DNA from: Myxococcales bacterium
GTDB taxonomy: Bacteria; Myxococcota_A; Polyangia; Polyangiales; Polyangiaceae
Assembly (NCBI GenBank): GCA_016720545.1
Contig: JADKKK010000007.1
Span: forward strand, 1 to 64,000
Reading direction: 5' to 3'
Length of the DNA stretch: 64,000 nt
The translations under genes were made by a program, and so were the position numbers. A model generated the notes under the pieces. That model was not told the origin of the DNA and made no database searches. It saw only the letters and a program-made list of their open reading frames with translations. This document shows, in pieces, positions 55,855-64,000 of this stretch. The first letter of the stretch is position 1, and each line of letters begins with the position of its first letter.

Positions 55855-57231
55855 ATGGACGCAAAAGCACGAGAGCTCCTCCAGACGCTGGCGGCGGCGG
55901 GCATCACGAAGGTGAAGGTGGGAGGCTTCGACATCGACGGCGTCCTGCGCGGCAAGTACATGTCGCTCGACAAGTTCCAGAGCGCGCTCAAAGGCGGCTT
56001 CGGCTTCTGCGACGTCATCTTCGGGTGGGACCTGCACGACGTCCTCTACGACAACGCCAAGGTCACAGGCTGGGCCTCCGGCTACCCCGACACCCACGCG
56101 GTGCTCGACCTCGACACGTTCCGCGTGCTCCCGGACGAGCCCGGCACCGCGGCGATGCTGGTCGACTTCGTCACGAGCACCGGCGAGGCGCACCCGGCCT
56201 GTCCGCGCGGCCTCTTGAAGAAGGTCCTCGCGCGCGCCAAAGCCATGGGCTTCCGCGTCACCTTCGCGAGCGAGCTCGAGTTCTACGTGTTCAAAGAGAC
56301 CCCCGAGTCCATCCGCGACAAGGGCTACCGCGGGCTCACGCCGCTCTCCCCGGGCATGTTCGGCTACTCGTGGCTCCGCACAGGGGAGAACAAGGCCTTC
56401 TGCGAGGCGCTGTGGAGCCAGGCGCTCGCGTTCGACATCCCGCTCGAGGCGCTCCACACCGAGACCGGGCCGGGCGTGTACGAGGTGGCCATCCGTTACG
56501 ACGAGGCCTTGCGCATGGCCGACAAAGCGGCGCTCTTCAAGACCCTCGCGAAGGAGGTGGGCTTTCGCCACGGCGTGATGCCCACGTTCATGGCCAAGTG
56601 GAACCCGAGCCTCCCCGGCTCGAGCGGGCACCTGCACCAGTCGCTCTGGGGCAAGCCCGAGGGCTCCGAGGAAGAGGTAAACCTCTTTTACCAAGAGGGC
56701 GCGCCCGCGGAGCTGAGCCCGCTCGGCGGGAGCTACCTGGCGGGGCAGCTCGCGCTCATGCCCGAGCTCACGGCGCTGCTCTCGCCGACGATCAACTCCT
56801 ACAAGCGCTACGTGCCCGGGGTGTGGGCGCCGCTCACCGCGACGTGGGGCGTGGAGAACCGCACCTGCGCGATCCGGGCGATCGGCGGCGGTCCGTCGGG
56901 CACGCGGCTCGAGCATCGCCAGCCCGCGGCCGATCTGAACCCGTACATCGCGATCGCCACCGCGCTCGCGGCGGGGCTCTGGGGCATCGAGCAGCAGCTC
57001 GCGCCGCCGCCCCCGAGCCGCGGCGACGCGTCGGCCACGACCGACCCCAAGCTCACCTTGCCCCGCACCCTCCGCGAGGCCAACGCGCGCCTCGCCGAGA
57101 GCGAGATCGCGCGGTCCCTGCTCGGCGCCGACTTCGTCGACCACTACGTGGGCACGCGAGACTGGGAGGTGCGGCAGTACGAGCGCGCGGTGACCGATTG
57201 GGAGCTCGCCCGCTACTTCGAGGCGATCTGA
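55855..57231 (+). CDS. Glutamine synthetase-family ligase (gamma-glutamyl-amine type)
   Basis: 458 residues from ATG 55855. The beta-Grasp N-domain is TKVKVGGFDIDGVLRGKYMS. Catalytic domain: FASELEFYVFKET (ExE metal site), ETGPGVYEVAIRYDEALRMA, PGSSGHLHQSLWGK (His), INSYKRYVPGVWAPLTATWG then VENRTCAIRAIGGG, and TRLEHRQPAADLNPYIAIAT. The adenylylation loop of enterobacterial GlnA (NLYDLPPEE) is absent, so it is not controlled that way. The VENRTxAIR block suits the PuuA/GlnT/FluG-like branch that joins glutamate to an amine or polyamine. It abuts the TetR gene with no gap. Confidence 0.82.
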   Translation: MDAKARELLQTLAAAGITKVKVGGFDIDGVLRGKYMSLDKFQSALKGGFGFCDVIFGWDLHDVLYDNAKVTGWASGYPDTHAVLDLDTFRVLPDEPGTAAMLVDFVTSTGEAHPACPRGLLKKVLARAKAMGFRVTFASELEFYVFKETPESIRDKGYRGLTPLSPGMFGYSWLRTGENKAFCEALWSQALAFDIPLEALHTETGPGVYEVAIRYDEALRMADKAALFKTLAKEVGFRHGVMPTFMAKWNPSLPGSSGHLHQSLWGKPEGSEEEVNLFYQEGAPAELSPLGGSYLAGQLALMPELTALLSPTINSYKRYVPGVWAPLTATWGVENRTCAIRAIGGGPSGTRLEHRQPAADLNPYIAIATALAAGLWGIEQQLAPPPPSRGDASATTDPKLTLPRTLREANARLAESEIARSLLGADFVDHYVGTRDWEVRQYERAVTDWELARYFEAI

Positions 57232-58017
57232 GTGGCGGCGACCAAGCGCCCGGCGCTCGCCGCCGTCAACGGCCTGGCCAAGAGCGTCGCGAGCGACGTC
57301 GCCAAGCGCCTCAGCGAGGGCGTCAAGCAAATCGCGAAGGCCTCGAGCGCGCGCGCGTCACGCGCGTCACGCACTCGCCTCGACGTCGACGAGCGCCGCG
57401 CCCAGCTGCTCGCGGTCGGCATGGAGGTGTTCGGGGCGCAGGACTACGACGCGGTGTCGATCGACGAGATCGCGCGTCGCCTCGGCATATCGAAGGGCCT
57501 GCTCTACCACTACTTTCCTACCAAGAAGGACTTCTTCGCGGCCAGCGTCGAGGCCGCGGCCGAGCAGCTCCTCGAGCGCACCCAGATCGACGAACGCTTG
57601 CCGCCGCCCGAGCGCCTCCGCCAGGGCCTCACCGCGTACCTGCGCTTCGTCGAGGGCTACCGCGCCACGTTCGTCGCCCTCATGCGCGGGCGCAGCGGCG
57701 GCAGCATCGCCAAGATCCTCGAGCGCACGAGGCAGCGCCTGCTCGATCGCATCGTGACCAGCCTTCCGTTCCCCGAGGAGCAAAGAGCAGATCCGCGAGT
57801 CGTGCTCGCGCTCCGCGGGTGGATCGGGTTCGTCGAGGCGCTCAGCCTCGAGTGGGCCGCGCGCGAGCCCCACACGGTCTCGCTCGAGGAGCCGCTCTCG
57901 CTCGCCATGGAGACCTTCGTCACCTGCATCGCGTGTGTGGCCCGCGGCTGGAAGCTCCCGGTCGACGCCGAGGCGCTCCGGCGCACTCTGCTCGGGCTCG
58001 ACGCCTCCAGCGCGTAG
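57232..58017 (+). CDS. TetR-family transcriptional regulator
   Basis: 261 residues from GTG 57232, immediately after the preceding TGA. The first 50 residues are an Ala/Lys/Ser-rich arm, so an internal start near RTRLDVDERRAQLL is possible. The HTH is AVSIDEIARRLGISKGLLYH then YFPTKKDFFAASVEAAAEQL, the standard TetR block. The C-terminal ligand domain (LTAYLRFVEGYRATFVALMR, WIGFVEALSLEWAAREPHTV) has the FVALMRG and GWIGFVEA segments of the group that controls lipid or fatty-acid genes. It probably regulates the neighbouring hydrolase-family and SDR genes. Confidence 0.82.
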   Translation: MAATKRPALAAVNGLAKSVASDVAKRLSEGVKQIAKASSARASRASRTRLDVDERRAQLLAVGMEVFGAQDYDAVSIDEIARRLGISKGLLYHYFPTKKDFFAASVEAAAEQLLERTQIDERLPPPERLRQGLTAYLRFVEGYRATFVALMRGRSGGSIAKILERTRQRLLDRIVTSLPFPEEQRADPRVVLALRGWIGFVEALSLEWAAREPHTVSLEEPLSLAMETFVTCIACVARGWKLPVDAEALRRTLLGLDASSA

Positions 58018-58134
58018 GTGCTCGCTCGGTCTATTGACTTTCGTTCAACAGGAGCCACAATCGGTGAATCGCGCCGCGCGAGGCCTCGCCGAGGCCTGCG
58101 CCACGCGGCGCCCACCCCGCCCTCTCGAGGCCCC

Positions 58135-59085
58135 ATGACCACCGCTGCCCACCCCGCGCCTACGCCCCTCGCTCGTCCGGCTGGCCCCGATCATCAGGCC
58201 GGTCCCGCTCCCGCGAGCCGCGAGCCGCGACCCATCCCGGTGCGCCGCGTGGCGTTCGACTTCTCGAACGAGCGGCCCTACTGGATGCTCGGCGAGCCGT
58301 CGCTCACGCACCTGCTGCACGCGCTCTCGGCGGCGTTCCCCGACGGCGAGCGCATGTTCATGGACTCGGTGGCGCACTACCGAAAGCAGATCACCGACCC
58401 CGCGCTGAAGAAGGAGGTCGCGCGCTTCCTCGCGCAGGAGGCGACGCACGCGAAGGCGCACGAGGAGCTCAACGCGTGGGTGCGGGCGCAGGGCTTCGAC
58501 AACGAGCCGCTCCTGGCGAGCGTGAAAGAGCGCATCGCGCTCGGGCGCAAGCACTTCCCGCCCATCATGCGCCTCGCGGCGACCTGCGCGCTCGAGCACT
58601 TCACCGCGATCATGGCCGAGCAGCTCCTGACCGAGCCCGAAATGCTCGCGCAGTTCGACCCGAAGATGGCCGAGCTCTGGCTCTGGCACGCCATCGAGGA
58701 GACCGAGCACAAGTCGGTCGCGTTCGACGTGTACGAGCACGTGGGCGGCACGTATCCGCGCCGTGTGCTCGCGATGGCGATCATCACCTTTCGGTTCATC
58801 ACGCACGTCGCGTGGATGAAGCAGCAGCTCATGAAGAACGACCCGAACGTGCGCGCGGCGAAGGGCCTCGAGGGGCTGCGTGTGCGGCTCCAGAGCACCT
58901 GGACCCTCTGGGGCAACCCAGGCTGGTTCCGCAAGCTCGTGCCCGCGTACCTCGACTACTACCGGCCGGGCTTTCACCCGTGGGACCGCGACACCACCGA
59001 GGCGCTGCGGCGCGCGCGAGAGAAGCTCGGCTTCGACCCCGAGGGCCGCGAGTCGGTCGACGACAGGGCGTCCTCCGCGGCGTAG
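58135..59085 (+). CDS. Di-iron metal-dependent hydrolase-family protein (PF10118 type)
   Basis: 316 residues from ATG 58135, after a short Pro-rich arm. Core: PIPVRRVAFDFSNERPYWML, FMDSVAHYRKQITDPALKKE, RFLAQEATHAKAHEELNAWV, ATCALEHFTAIMAEQLLTE and WLWHAIEETEHKSVAFDVYE, ending WDRDTTEALRRAREKLGF. The E-AxxH and E-ETEHK pairs look like the four-helix di-iron site of ferritin-like oxygenases. PF10118 is annotated as predicted metal-dependent hydrolase; its real reaction is uncharacterised. It lies between the TetR gene and the SDR in a common bacterial cluster. Confidence 0.85.
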   Translation: MTTAAHPAPTPLARPAGPDHQAGPAPASREPRPIPVRRVAFDFSNERPYWMLGEPSLTHLLHALSAAFPDGERMFMDSVAHYRKQITDPALKKEVARFLAQEATHAKAHEELNAWVRAQGFDNEPLLASVKERIALGRKHFPPIMRLAATCALEHFTAIMAEQLLTEPEMLAQFDPKMAELWLWHAIEETEHKSVAFDVYEHVGGTYPRRVLAMAIITFRFITHVAWMKQQLMKNDPNVRAAKGLEGLRVRLQSTWTLWGNPGWFRKLVPAYLDYYRPGFHPWDRDTTEALRRAREKLGFDPEGRESVDDRASSAA

Positions 59086-59139
59086 TGTTCTCTCAGCGCA
59101 CGCACGCGCAGGTGCCCACGCACGTCACGGAGCTCCTCC

Positions 59140-59985
59140 ATGAAGACCCTCGAAGACAAGGTCGTCGTCATCACCGGCGCGGGCTCCGGGATCGGCCGCG
59201 CGCTCGCGATCGGCGCGGCCCGCCGCGGCGCTTCGCTGGCCCTCTCCGACTGGAACGCCGAGGGCCTCGACGAGACCCTCGCGCTCACGGGCGCGTCGGC
59301 GCGGCGCGCGCTGACTCGCAAGGTCGACGTCCGCAGCGACGACGAGGTCCTCGCGTTCGCCGCCGAGGTCGAGCGTGAGCTCGGGGGCGCGCACGTGGTC
59401 GTCAACAACGCGGGCGTGTCTCTCTCCGACTCGGTCGGCACGATGAAGCGCGACGATTTCGCGTGGCTCATGGACATCAACTTCTGGGGCGTCGTGCGAG
59501 GCACCGAGGCGTTCCTCCCCCAGCTCCACCGGCGCGACGAGGCCCACGTCGTCAACGTGTCGAGCGTCTTCGGCCTCATCGGCGTGCCCCGCCAGTCGGC
59601 CTACAACGCGAGCAAATTTGCCGTGCGAGGCTTCAGCGAGGCGATGGCCCAGGAGCTCATCGGCACGAACGTGCGCGTGTCGGTGGTCTGCCCCGGCGGC
59701 GTGAAGACCGGCATCGTCGCCAACGGTCGACACTACCAGGACGTGCACGGGCGCCCCGTCGACACGCAGACCCTGTCCGCGACGTTCGAACGCCTCGCGG
59801 GCACCACCCCGGAGAAGGCCGCCGAGACCATCTGGCGAGGCGTGCTGGCCAACGAGCCGCGCATCCTCGTCGGCCCCGACGCCCACCTGATCGAGGCGAT
59901 GGTGAGGCTGCTGCCGCGCGGCTACCCCCGCGTCATGGCCGGCGTGCTCGCCCTCGCGGAGCGCGCCCGAGGTGTCCGTCGGTAG
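59140..59985 (+). CDS. Short-chain dehydrogenase/reductase
   Basis: 281 residues from ATG 59140, 54 bases after the previous stop. The cofactor motif is VVVITGAGSGIGRALAI, the structural NNAG is in VVVNNAGVSL, the active-site Ser in VVNVSSVFGLIGVPRQ, and the catalytic pair YxxxK in SAYNASKFAVRGFSEAMAQE. The Asp in LALSDWN favours NAD over NADP. The C-terminal part (RILVGPDAHLIEAMVRLLPR) resembles the SDR group that acts on acyl or sterol-type substrates with membrane association. It works with the upstream hydrolase-family protein by position; substrate unknown. Confidence 0.88.
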   Translation: MKTLEDKVVVITGAGSGIGRALAIGAARRGASLALSDWNAEGLDETLALTGASARRALTRKVDVRSDDEVLAFAAEVERELGGAHVVVNNAGVSLSDSVGTMKRDDFAWLMDINFWGVVRGTEAFLPQLHRRDEAHVVNVSSVFGLIGVPRQSAYNASKFAVRGFSEAMAQELIGTNVRVSVVCPGGVKTGIVANGRHYQDVHGRPVDTQTLSATFERLAGTTPEKAAETIWRGVLANEPRILVGPDAHLIEAMVRLLPRGYPRVMAGVLALAERARGVRR

Positions 59986-60062
59986 GCGCCCGCCGCGCCC
60001 CGTCCTGGGGCCACACGTTTTTCCCCGCCCCGCGGCGCGGCGTGGCAGACTTTCCCCCGAGG

Positions 60063-62270
60063 ATGGGGGCAGGGTTGCGCGCAGGAGTGTATGAACCCGA
60101 CGGGCGGGCGCTGGCGTCGCTCGTGGCGGCGCTGGCGCGTTGCCGTTGCACCGACGTGACCCTCGCGAGCCAACCGGCGGATCTCGCGGGCATGGGTGAC
60201 CTCGCCGTGGTCTTCGTAGGCGGTGCGCCCGGCGAGCGCGCTCTGGCGTCCGAGCACCTGAGCGCCGCCTTCCCGCGGCAGGCGGGCGAGCACCGCCCCT
60301 ACCTCGTGGCCGTCGTGACCGACGCCACGTCGGCCGTGGTCGATCAGGCCCTCGAAGACGGCTTCGACGACGTCCTCACCCCGTCCCAGCTCGGCCGCGT
60401 TCGCGTCCTGCTGCGGCACGCCGATCGCGCCCCCCGTGCGCCGACGCCCCCGCGCGGTGCCGCCACAGCTCTGGCGCAAACCACCGATTTCATTCTGCAA
60501 GTCGACGCCGACGGCCACATCACCTACATGAACCGGGACGCCATGGCGAGCACCGTGCGCGAGACGGTCGGCACCCGCGCGATCGATCACCTCCCGCCCG
60601 CCACGGCGCCGGCCTTCCTCGGCGCGCTCGAGCGCGCGATGGCCACGGGCGAGTCGCAGTCCTACGACGCCGTGTCGCACGGGGCCCACTACCGCGTGCG
60701 CGTCGTCCCGTTCTCCGACGCTCGCGAGTCTCGCGACGGCGCGCCGAGCGGCGCGACCCTCATCGCGACCGACGTCACCGAGGTGCTGCAGGCGCGCGCG
60801 AAGCTCGCGGAGAGCCGCCTCGAGGCGAGCGCCATCGTCGACGCGCTCCCCGATCTGGTGGTGCGAGTGAGCGCGGACGGGCGCTACCTTGGCGTCCACA
60901 CGCCGCGAGGGGCGGGGCCCTCGGCCCCCATCGAGACTCTCCTCGGCAAGCACGTCGACGAAGTGCTGCCCCGCGAGGTCGCCCACGAGCTGATGGTGGG
61001 CGTTCGTCGCGCGCTCGAGGAGCGCCAGCTCCAGCTCGTCACCTACCGCCTCCCGCGGCCACGCGGCGCGCAAGACTACGAAGCGCGGATCGTCCCCAAC
61101 GGCACCGATCAGGCGGTGGCGGTCGTCCGCAACATGACCGAGTACAACCAGAGCCGGGAGCGGCTGGCCCTCGCGGAGCGCCTCGCCTCGCTCGGCACCA
61201 TGGCCGCGGGCGTCGCCCACGAGCTGAACAGCCCCCTCACGTTCGTCATGCTCGGCCTCGAGTGGATCGAGCGACAGCTCGCGAGGCCCTCCGAGATCGA
61301 GCCCGACCGGCTCGTCTCGCGGCTCGGCGAGGTCCAGGACGGCGCGCGCCGCATTCAGAGAATCGTTCGTGATCTCAAGGGGTTCACCCGACCGGAAGAG
61401 ACCAAGACGGGCCTCGTCGACGTGGCCAGCGCGCTCGACGGCGCGCTCAGCTTGGCCGCCGCCGAGCTCCGCTATCGCGCCCGCGTGGAGCGCGACTTCG
61501 CGGGCGTGCCGGCCATTTTGGGCAACCACGCGCGGCTCGGTCAGGTGTTCCTGAACCTGCTCGTGAACGCCGCCCACGCCCTGCCGGAGGAGCGCGCCGA
61601 CGACAACGTCATCCGCGTCCGCACGGCCCTCCTCGACGGGCGCGTGATGGTCGAGATCTCGGACAACGGCGTCGGGATCCCGGCGGAGCACCTGCCGCGG
61701 CTCTTCGCGCCCTTCTTCACGACGAAGCCGGTCGGCCAGGGCACCGGGCTCGGGCTCTGGATTTGCCACGAGATCATCACCGAGCTCGACGGCGAAATCA
61801 CGGTCGAGAGCACCGCGGGCGAGGGGAGCACCTTCCGCGTGTTGCTCCCGGTGGGCACGGGCGCCACGCCCTCTGTGGCGGCGCCCGCGCCGTCGCCCGC
61901 GCCGCAGCCCCCGCGCGCCCGGCTCCTCATCATCGACGACGAGCCCAACCTCGCGCGCACCCTCGCGCGCCTGCTCGACGCCCACGCCGTCGACATCGCG
62001 ACGAGCGGCGCGGAGGGCCTGCGCCGCCTCGAGGCAGGCGAGCGCTACGATCTGGTGCTGTGCGATCTGATGATGCCGGGGCTCACCGGCATGGACGTCC
62101 ACGCGGCGGTCCGCGAGCGCGACCCAGCGCAGGCTGCCCGCTTCGTGTTCATGAGCGGCGGCGCCTTCACGCCCCGGGCGAAGGCGTTCCTCGCCGAGGT
62201 GGGCCTGCCGCGCCTCGACAAGCCGTTCCCTGCGTCGGCCGTCCTCGAGCTCCTGAAGGACACCTGCTGA
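60063..62270 (+). CDS. Hybrid histidine kinase with PAS domains and C-terminal receiver
   Basis: 735 residues from ATG 60063. Residues 1-130 are a degenerate receiver-like fold (LAVVFVGGAPGERA, YLVAVVTDATSAVVDQALED). Two PAS domains follow (TTDFILQVDADGHITYMNRD; IVDALPDLVVRVSADGRYLG). The HisKA block is LGTMAAGVAHELNSPLTFVM with the phospho-His in AHELNSPL. The HATPase has N-box FLNLLVNAAHAL, G1 VEISDNGVGIPAEH and G2 GTGLGLWICHEII. The C-terminal receiver has LLIIDDEPNLARTLARLL and the phospho-Asp in LVLCDLMMPG, with the switch Lys in LDKPFPAS. No signal or membrane helices, so it senses in the cytoplasm. Its partner is unknown. Confidence 0.88.
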   Translation: MGAGLRAGVYEPDGRALASLVAALARCRCTDVTLASQPADLAGMGDLAVVFVGGAPGERALASEHLSAAFPRQAGEHRPYLVAVVTDATSAVVDQALEDGFDDVLTPSQLGRVRVLLRHADRAPRAPTPPRGAATALAQTTDFILQVDADGHITYMNRDAMASTVRETVGTRAIDHLPPATAPAFLGALERAMATGESQSYDAVSHGAHYRVRVVPFSDARESRDGAPSGATLIATDVTEVLQARAKLAESRLEASAIVDALPDLVVRVSADGRYLGVHTPRGAGPSAPIETLLGKHVDEVLPREVAHELMVGVRRALEERQLQLVTYRLPRPRGAQDYEARIVPNGTDQAVAVVRNMTEYNQSRERLALAERLASLGTMAAGVAHELNSPLTFVMLGLEWIERQLARPSEIEPDRLVSRLGEVQDGARRIQRIVRDLKGFTRPEETKTGLVDVASALDGALSLAAAELRYRARVERDFAGVPAILGNHARLGQVFLNLLVNAAHALPEERADDNVIRVRTALLDGRVMVEISDNGVGIPAEHLPRLFAPFFTTKPVGQGTGLGLWICHEIITELDGEITVESTAGEGSTFRVLLPVGTGATPSVAAPAPSPAPQPPRARLLIIDDEPNLARTLARLLDAHAVDIATSGAEGLRRLEAGERYDLVLCDLMMPGLTGMDVHAAVRERDPAQAARFVFMSGGAFTPRAKAFLAEVGLPRLDKPFPASAVLELLKDTC

Positions 62271-62313
62271 AAGTCTCACGCGAGCGCCGCCGACTTCGGT
62301 AGCCTGTCGCGCA

Positions 62314-63447
62314 ATGACCCTCGCCCGCTGGAGCTTCCCCACCACCATCGTCTTTGGTCCAGGCGCGGCCGCGCAGCTCGCCGACCACGTCACCCGCCTC
62401 GGCGGGAAGCGCGTGCTCGTCGTCGCCGATCCTGGCGTCGTGAAAGCCGGCATCGTCGCCAAGCTCACCGCGATCCTCGAGGCCGCCGGCGTGCCGGCGC
62501 GCGTGTTCGACGCCGTCTCGCCCAACCCGATCGAGCAGAACGTGTTCGAGGGCGTCGCCGCGTACAAGGCGCACAACGCCGATCTGCTCGTGGCCGTGGG
62601 CGGTGGCTCCCCGCTGGACGCCGGCAAGCTCATCGCCCTCATGACCACGCACGATCGACCCCTGGTCGACTACGACGACGCGACCGGCGGCGACGCCTTC
62701 ATCGGCCCCAACGTGCCGCCGATCATCACCGTGCCCACCACCGCCGGCACGGGCAGCGAGGTCGGGCGCTCCGGCGTCGTCACGCTCACCGCAAACGGCC
62801 GTAAGACCGTGATTTTTAGCCCGTATTTGCTGGCGAAGGTCGCGCTCCTCGACCCCGAGCTCACCACCTCGATGCCCGCCCACGTCACCGCGGCGACCGG
62901 CTTCGACGCGCTCACCCACTGCCTCGAGGCCTACCTCTCCAAGGGCTGTCACCCCATGGCCGACGGGATCGCGCTCGCCGGCATCGAGCTCTGCCGCGAC
63001 CACCTCGTCCGGGCCACCCAGCACGGCGGCGATCTCGACGCGCGCGGGGGCATGATGCAGGCCGCGATGATGGGCGCCGTCGCCTTCCAGAAGGGGCTCG
63101 GCGCCTGCCACTCGCTCGCGCACCCGCTGTCGAGCGAGAAAGACATGCACCACGGCCTCGCGAACGCGCTCTGTCTGCCCGCGGTGGTCGAGTTCAACGC
63201 GTCCGTCGTGCCCGAGCGCGTCGAGCGCGTGCGCCAGCTCTTGTGCCCCGCGGCGAGCACCCTCGCCGAGGGGCTCCGCGCGCTCCGGGCCGCGCTCGGG
63301 CTGCCCGCCGGCCTCGCGGCCCAGGGCGTGACGGACGCCGACATCCCCAAGCTCGCCGCCAAGGCCATCCAGGACGGGTGCCACGCCTCGAACCCGCGGG
63401 CCTGCACCGAGGCCGACCTCGCCGCCCTCTACGCCGCGAGCTTGTAG
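62314..63447 (+). CDS. Iron-containing alcohol dehydrogenase
   Basis: 377 residues from ATG 62314. Family III ADH: TIVFGPGAAAQLADHVTRLG, the pyridine-nucleotide loop VGGGSPLDAGKLIALM, TVPTTAGTGSEVGRSGVVTL, and metal ligands in TAATGFDALTHCLEAYLSKG and GACHSLAHPLSSEKDMHHGLANA (His clusters at the positions that bind Fe or Zn). Length is standard. It oxidises an alcohol or reduces an aldehyde with NAD(P), substrate unknown. Short gaps separate it from the kinase (43 bases) and the regulator gene (79 bases). Confidence 0.9.
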   Translation: MTLARWSFPTTIVFGPGAAAQLADHVTRLGGKRVLVVADPGVVKAGIVAKLTAILEAAGVPARVFDAVSPNPIEQNVFEGVAAYKAHNADLLVAVGGGSPLDAGKLIALMTTHDRPLVDYDDATGGDAFIGPNVPPIITVPTTAGTGSEVGRSGVVTLTANGRKTVIFSPYLLAKVALLDPELTTSMPAHVTAATGFDALTHCLEAYLSKGCHPMADGIALAGIELCRDHLVRATQHGGDLDARGGMMQAAMMGAVAFQKGLGACHSLAHPLSSEKDMHHGLANALCLPAVVEFNASVVPERVERVRQLLCPAASTLAEGLRALRAALGLPAGLAAQGVTDADIPKLAAKAIQDGCHASNPRACTEADLAALYAASL

Positions 63448-63526
63448 GCGCTTCCTGGGGGCACGCGCTCGCGTGGGCTGCGAAGGCAGCGCGCATCGGC
63501 GCGGGGTTTGGTAAGCTCCGCCGCAC

Positions 63527-64000
63527 ATGCTCCCCGAGAAGAAGCAGGTCCTCATCGTCGATGACGAGCCGAACCTGCGCAAGATCCTGGCCGCTCAGCT
63601 CTCGCGGGACGGGTACGACGTGCTCCTCGCGGAGGACGGCGAGGAGGGCCTCGCCACCCTCCGCGAGCACCACATCGACCTCATGATCACCGACCTGCGC
63701 ATGCCGAGGGTCGATGGCATGACGCTGCTCCGCGAGGCGCTGCGCGAAGACCCCGATCTGCCGGTGGTCATGATCACCGCGCACGGCACCGTCGACACGG
63801 CCGTCGAGGCCCTGAAGACCGGGGCCTTCGACTACCTCACCAAGCCCTTCGACAAAGACGAGGTGCGGCAGATCGTCGCGAAGGCGCTCCGCACGCGCCA
63901 CCTCGCCGGCCAAGAGGCCTCGCAGTCTCCCAACCTCGTCCCGGGCGCGCGGTTCGGCATCATCGGCAGCGCCTCGGGACTGAACGAGGTCTACTCGGTG
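63527..64000 (+). CDS. NtrC-type sigma-54-dependent response regulator, N-terminal part
   Basis: 158 residues from ATG 63527 to the right edge; the gene continues outside. Receiver: KQVLIVDDEPNLRKILAAQL (acidic pair), LMITDLRMPRVDGMTLLREA (phospho-Asp in ITDLRMP), VVMITAHGTVDTAVEALKTG and FDYLTKPFDKDEVRQIVAKA (Lys). The last visible residues, GARFGIIGSASGLNEVYSV, are the typical opening of the sigma-54 AAA+ domain (GxSxxMxxVY). It is probably a transcription activator of the NtrC/AtoC class, perhaps partner of the histidine kinase two genes upstream. Confidence 0.9.
   Translation, partial: MLPEKKQVLIVDDEPNLRKILAAQLSRDGYDVLLAEDGEEGLATLREHHIDLMITDLRMPRVDGMTLLREALREDPDLPVVMITAHGTVDTAVEALKTGAFDYLTKPFDKDEVRQIVAKALRTRHLAGQEASQSPNLVPGARFGIIGSASGLNEVYSV

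Noticed and set aside
59922..62648. 908-residue minus-strand ORF opposite the histidine kinase
   Set aside because: Exact antisense of the kinase and part of the SDR and ADH genes, whose motifs are unambiguous.

Overview
The window looks like chromosome from a Polyangiales-type myxobacterium (Myxococcota). It has very high GC throughout. It carries many secreted lipoproteins with Asp/Ala-rich linkers after the lipid-attachment cysteine, a DUF4388-type regulator, a hybrid histidine kinase and an NtrC-type regulator, and long GyrB and fused biosynthetic enzymes. Genus cannot be fixed by reading. No rRNA, tRNA or CRISPR array was seen.

Layout. 0-6.3 kb is an accessory patch: a truncated VWA protein with a ribbon-helix-helix-like tail, an IS91-family transposase, a DDE transposase broken by frameshifts, and a foreign-looking APH-fold kinase resembling the TCAD9 family of conflict systems. 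6.3-10 kb holds a Kelch lipoprotein, a frameshifted methyltransferase, a rearranged stretch and an alpha/beta-hydrolase lipoprotein. 10.1-13.4 kb is a MerR / ferredoxin reductase / fatty-acid desaturase unit. 13.5-14.9 kb is a broken TPR gene followed by a suspicious G-rich tract with a 71-base poly-G run. 14.9-27.3 kb is mostly surface proteins (esterase, DUF839/PhoX-like, papain-like lipoprotein, repeat lipoprotein), plus a glutathione transferase and an IS1182 remnant.

27.4-31.6 kb is a transglutaminase / DUF58 / MoxR operon with stop-start overlaps. An ABC ATPase, bioD-bioF, zapA and a lipoprotein/beta-rich protein pair follow. Three near-perfect parS sites (GTTTCACGTGAAAC) lie at 32.4-34.7 kb, two of them inside the biotin genes. 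36.7-43.9 kb carries a fused aroK-aroB, aroC, a DUF167 gene, dapF and two overlapping receiver-like regulators. gyrB-recF-dnaN (43.9-48.9 kb) point away from a non-coding stretch with an AT-rich patch and a perfect palindrome, a candidate oriC. With the parS sites this suggests the window lies near the replication origin.

49.3-54.5 kb has two membrane/secreted proteins overlapping a CcmF-CcmH fusion for cytochrome c maturation. 54.8-64 kb holds a DMT exporter, a glutamine synthetase-like ligase abutting a TetR regulator, a di-iron hydrolase-family protein, an SDR, a hybrid histidine kinase, an iron-type alcohol dehydrogenase and the start of an NtrC-type regulator cut by the window end.
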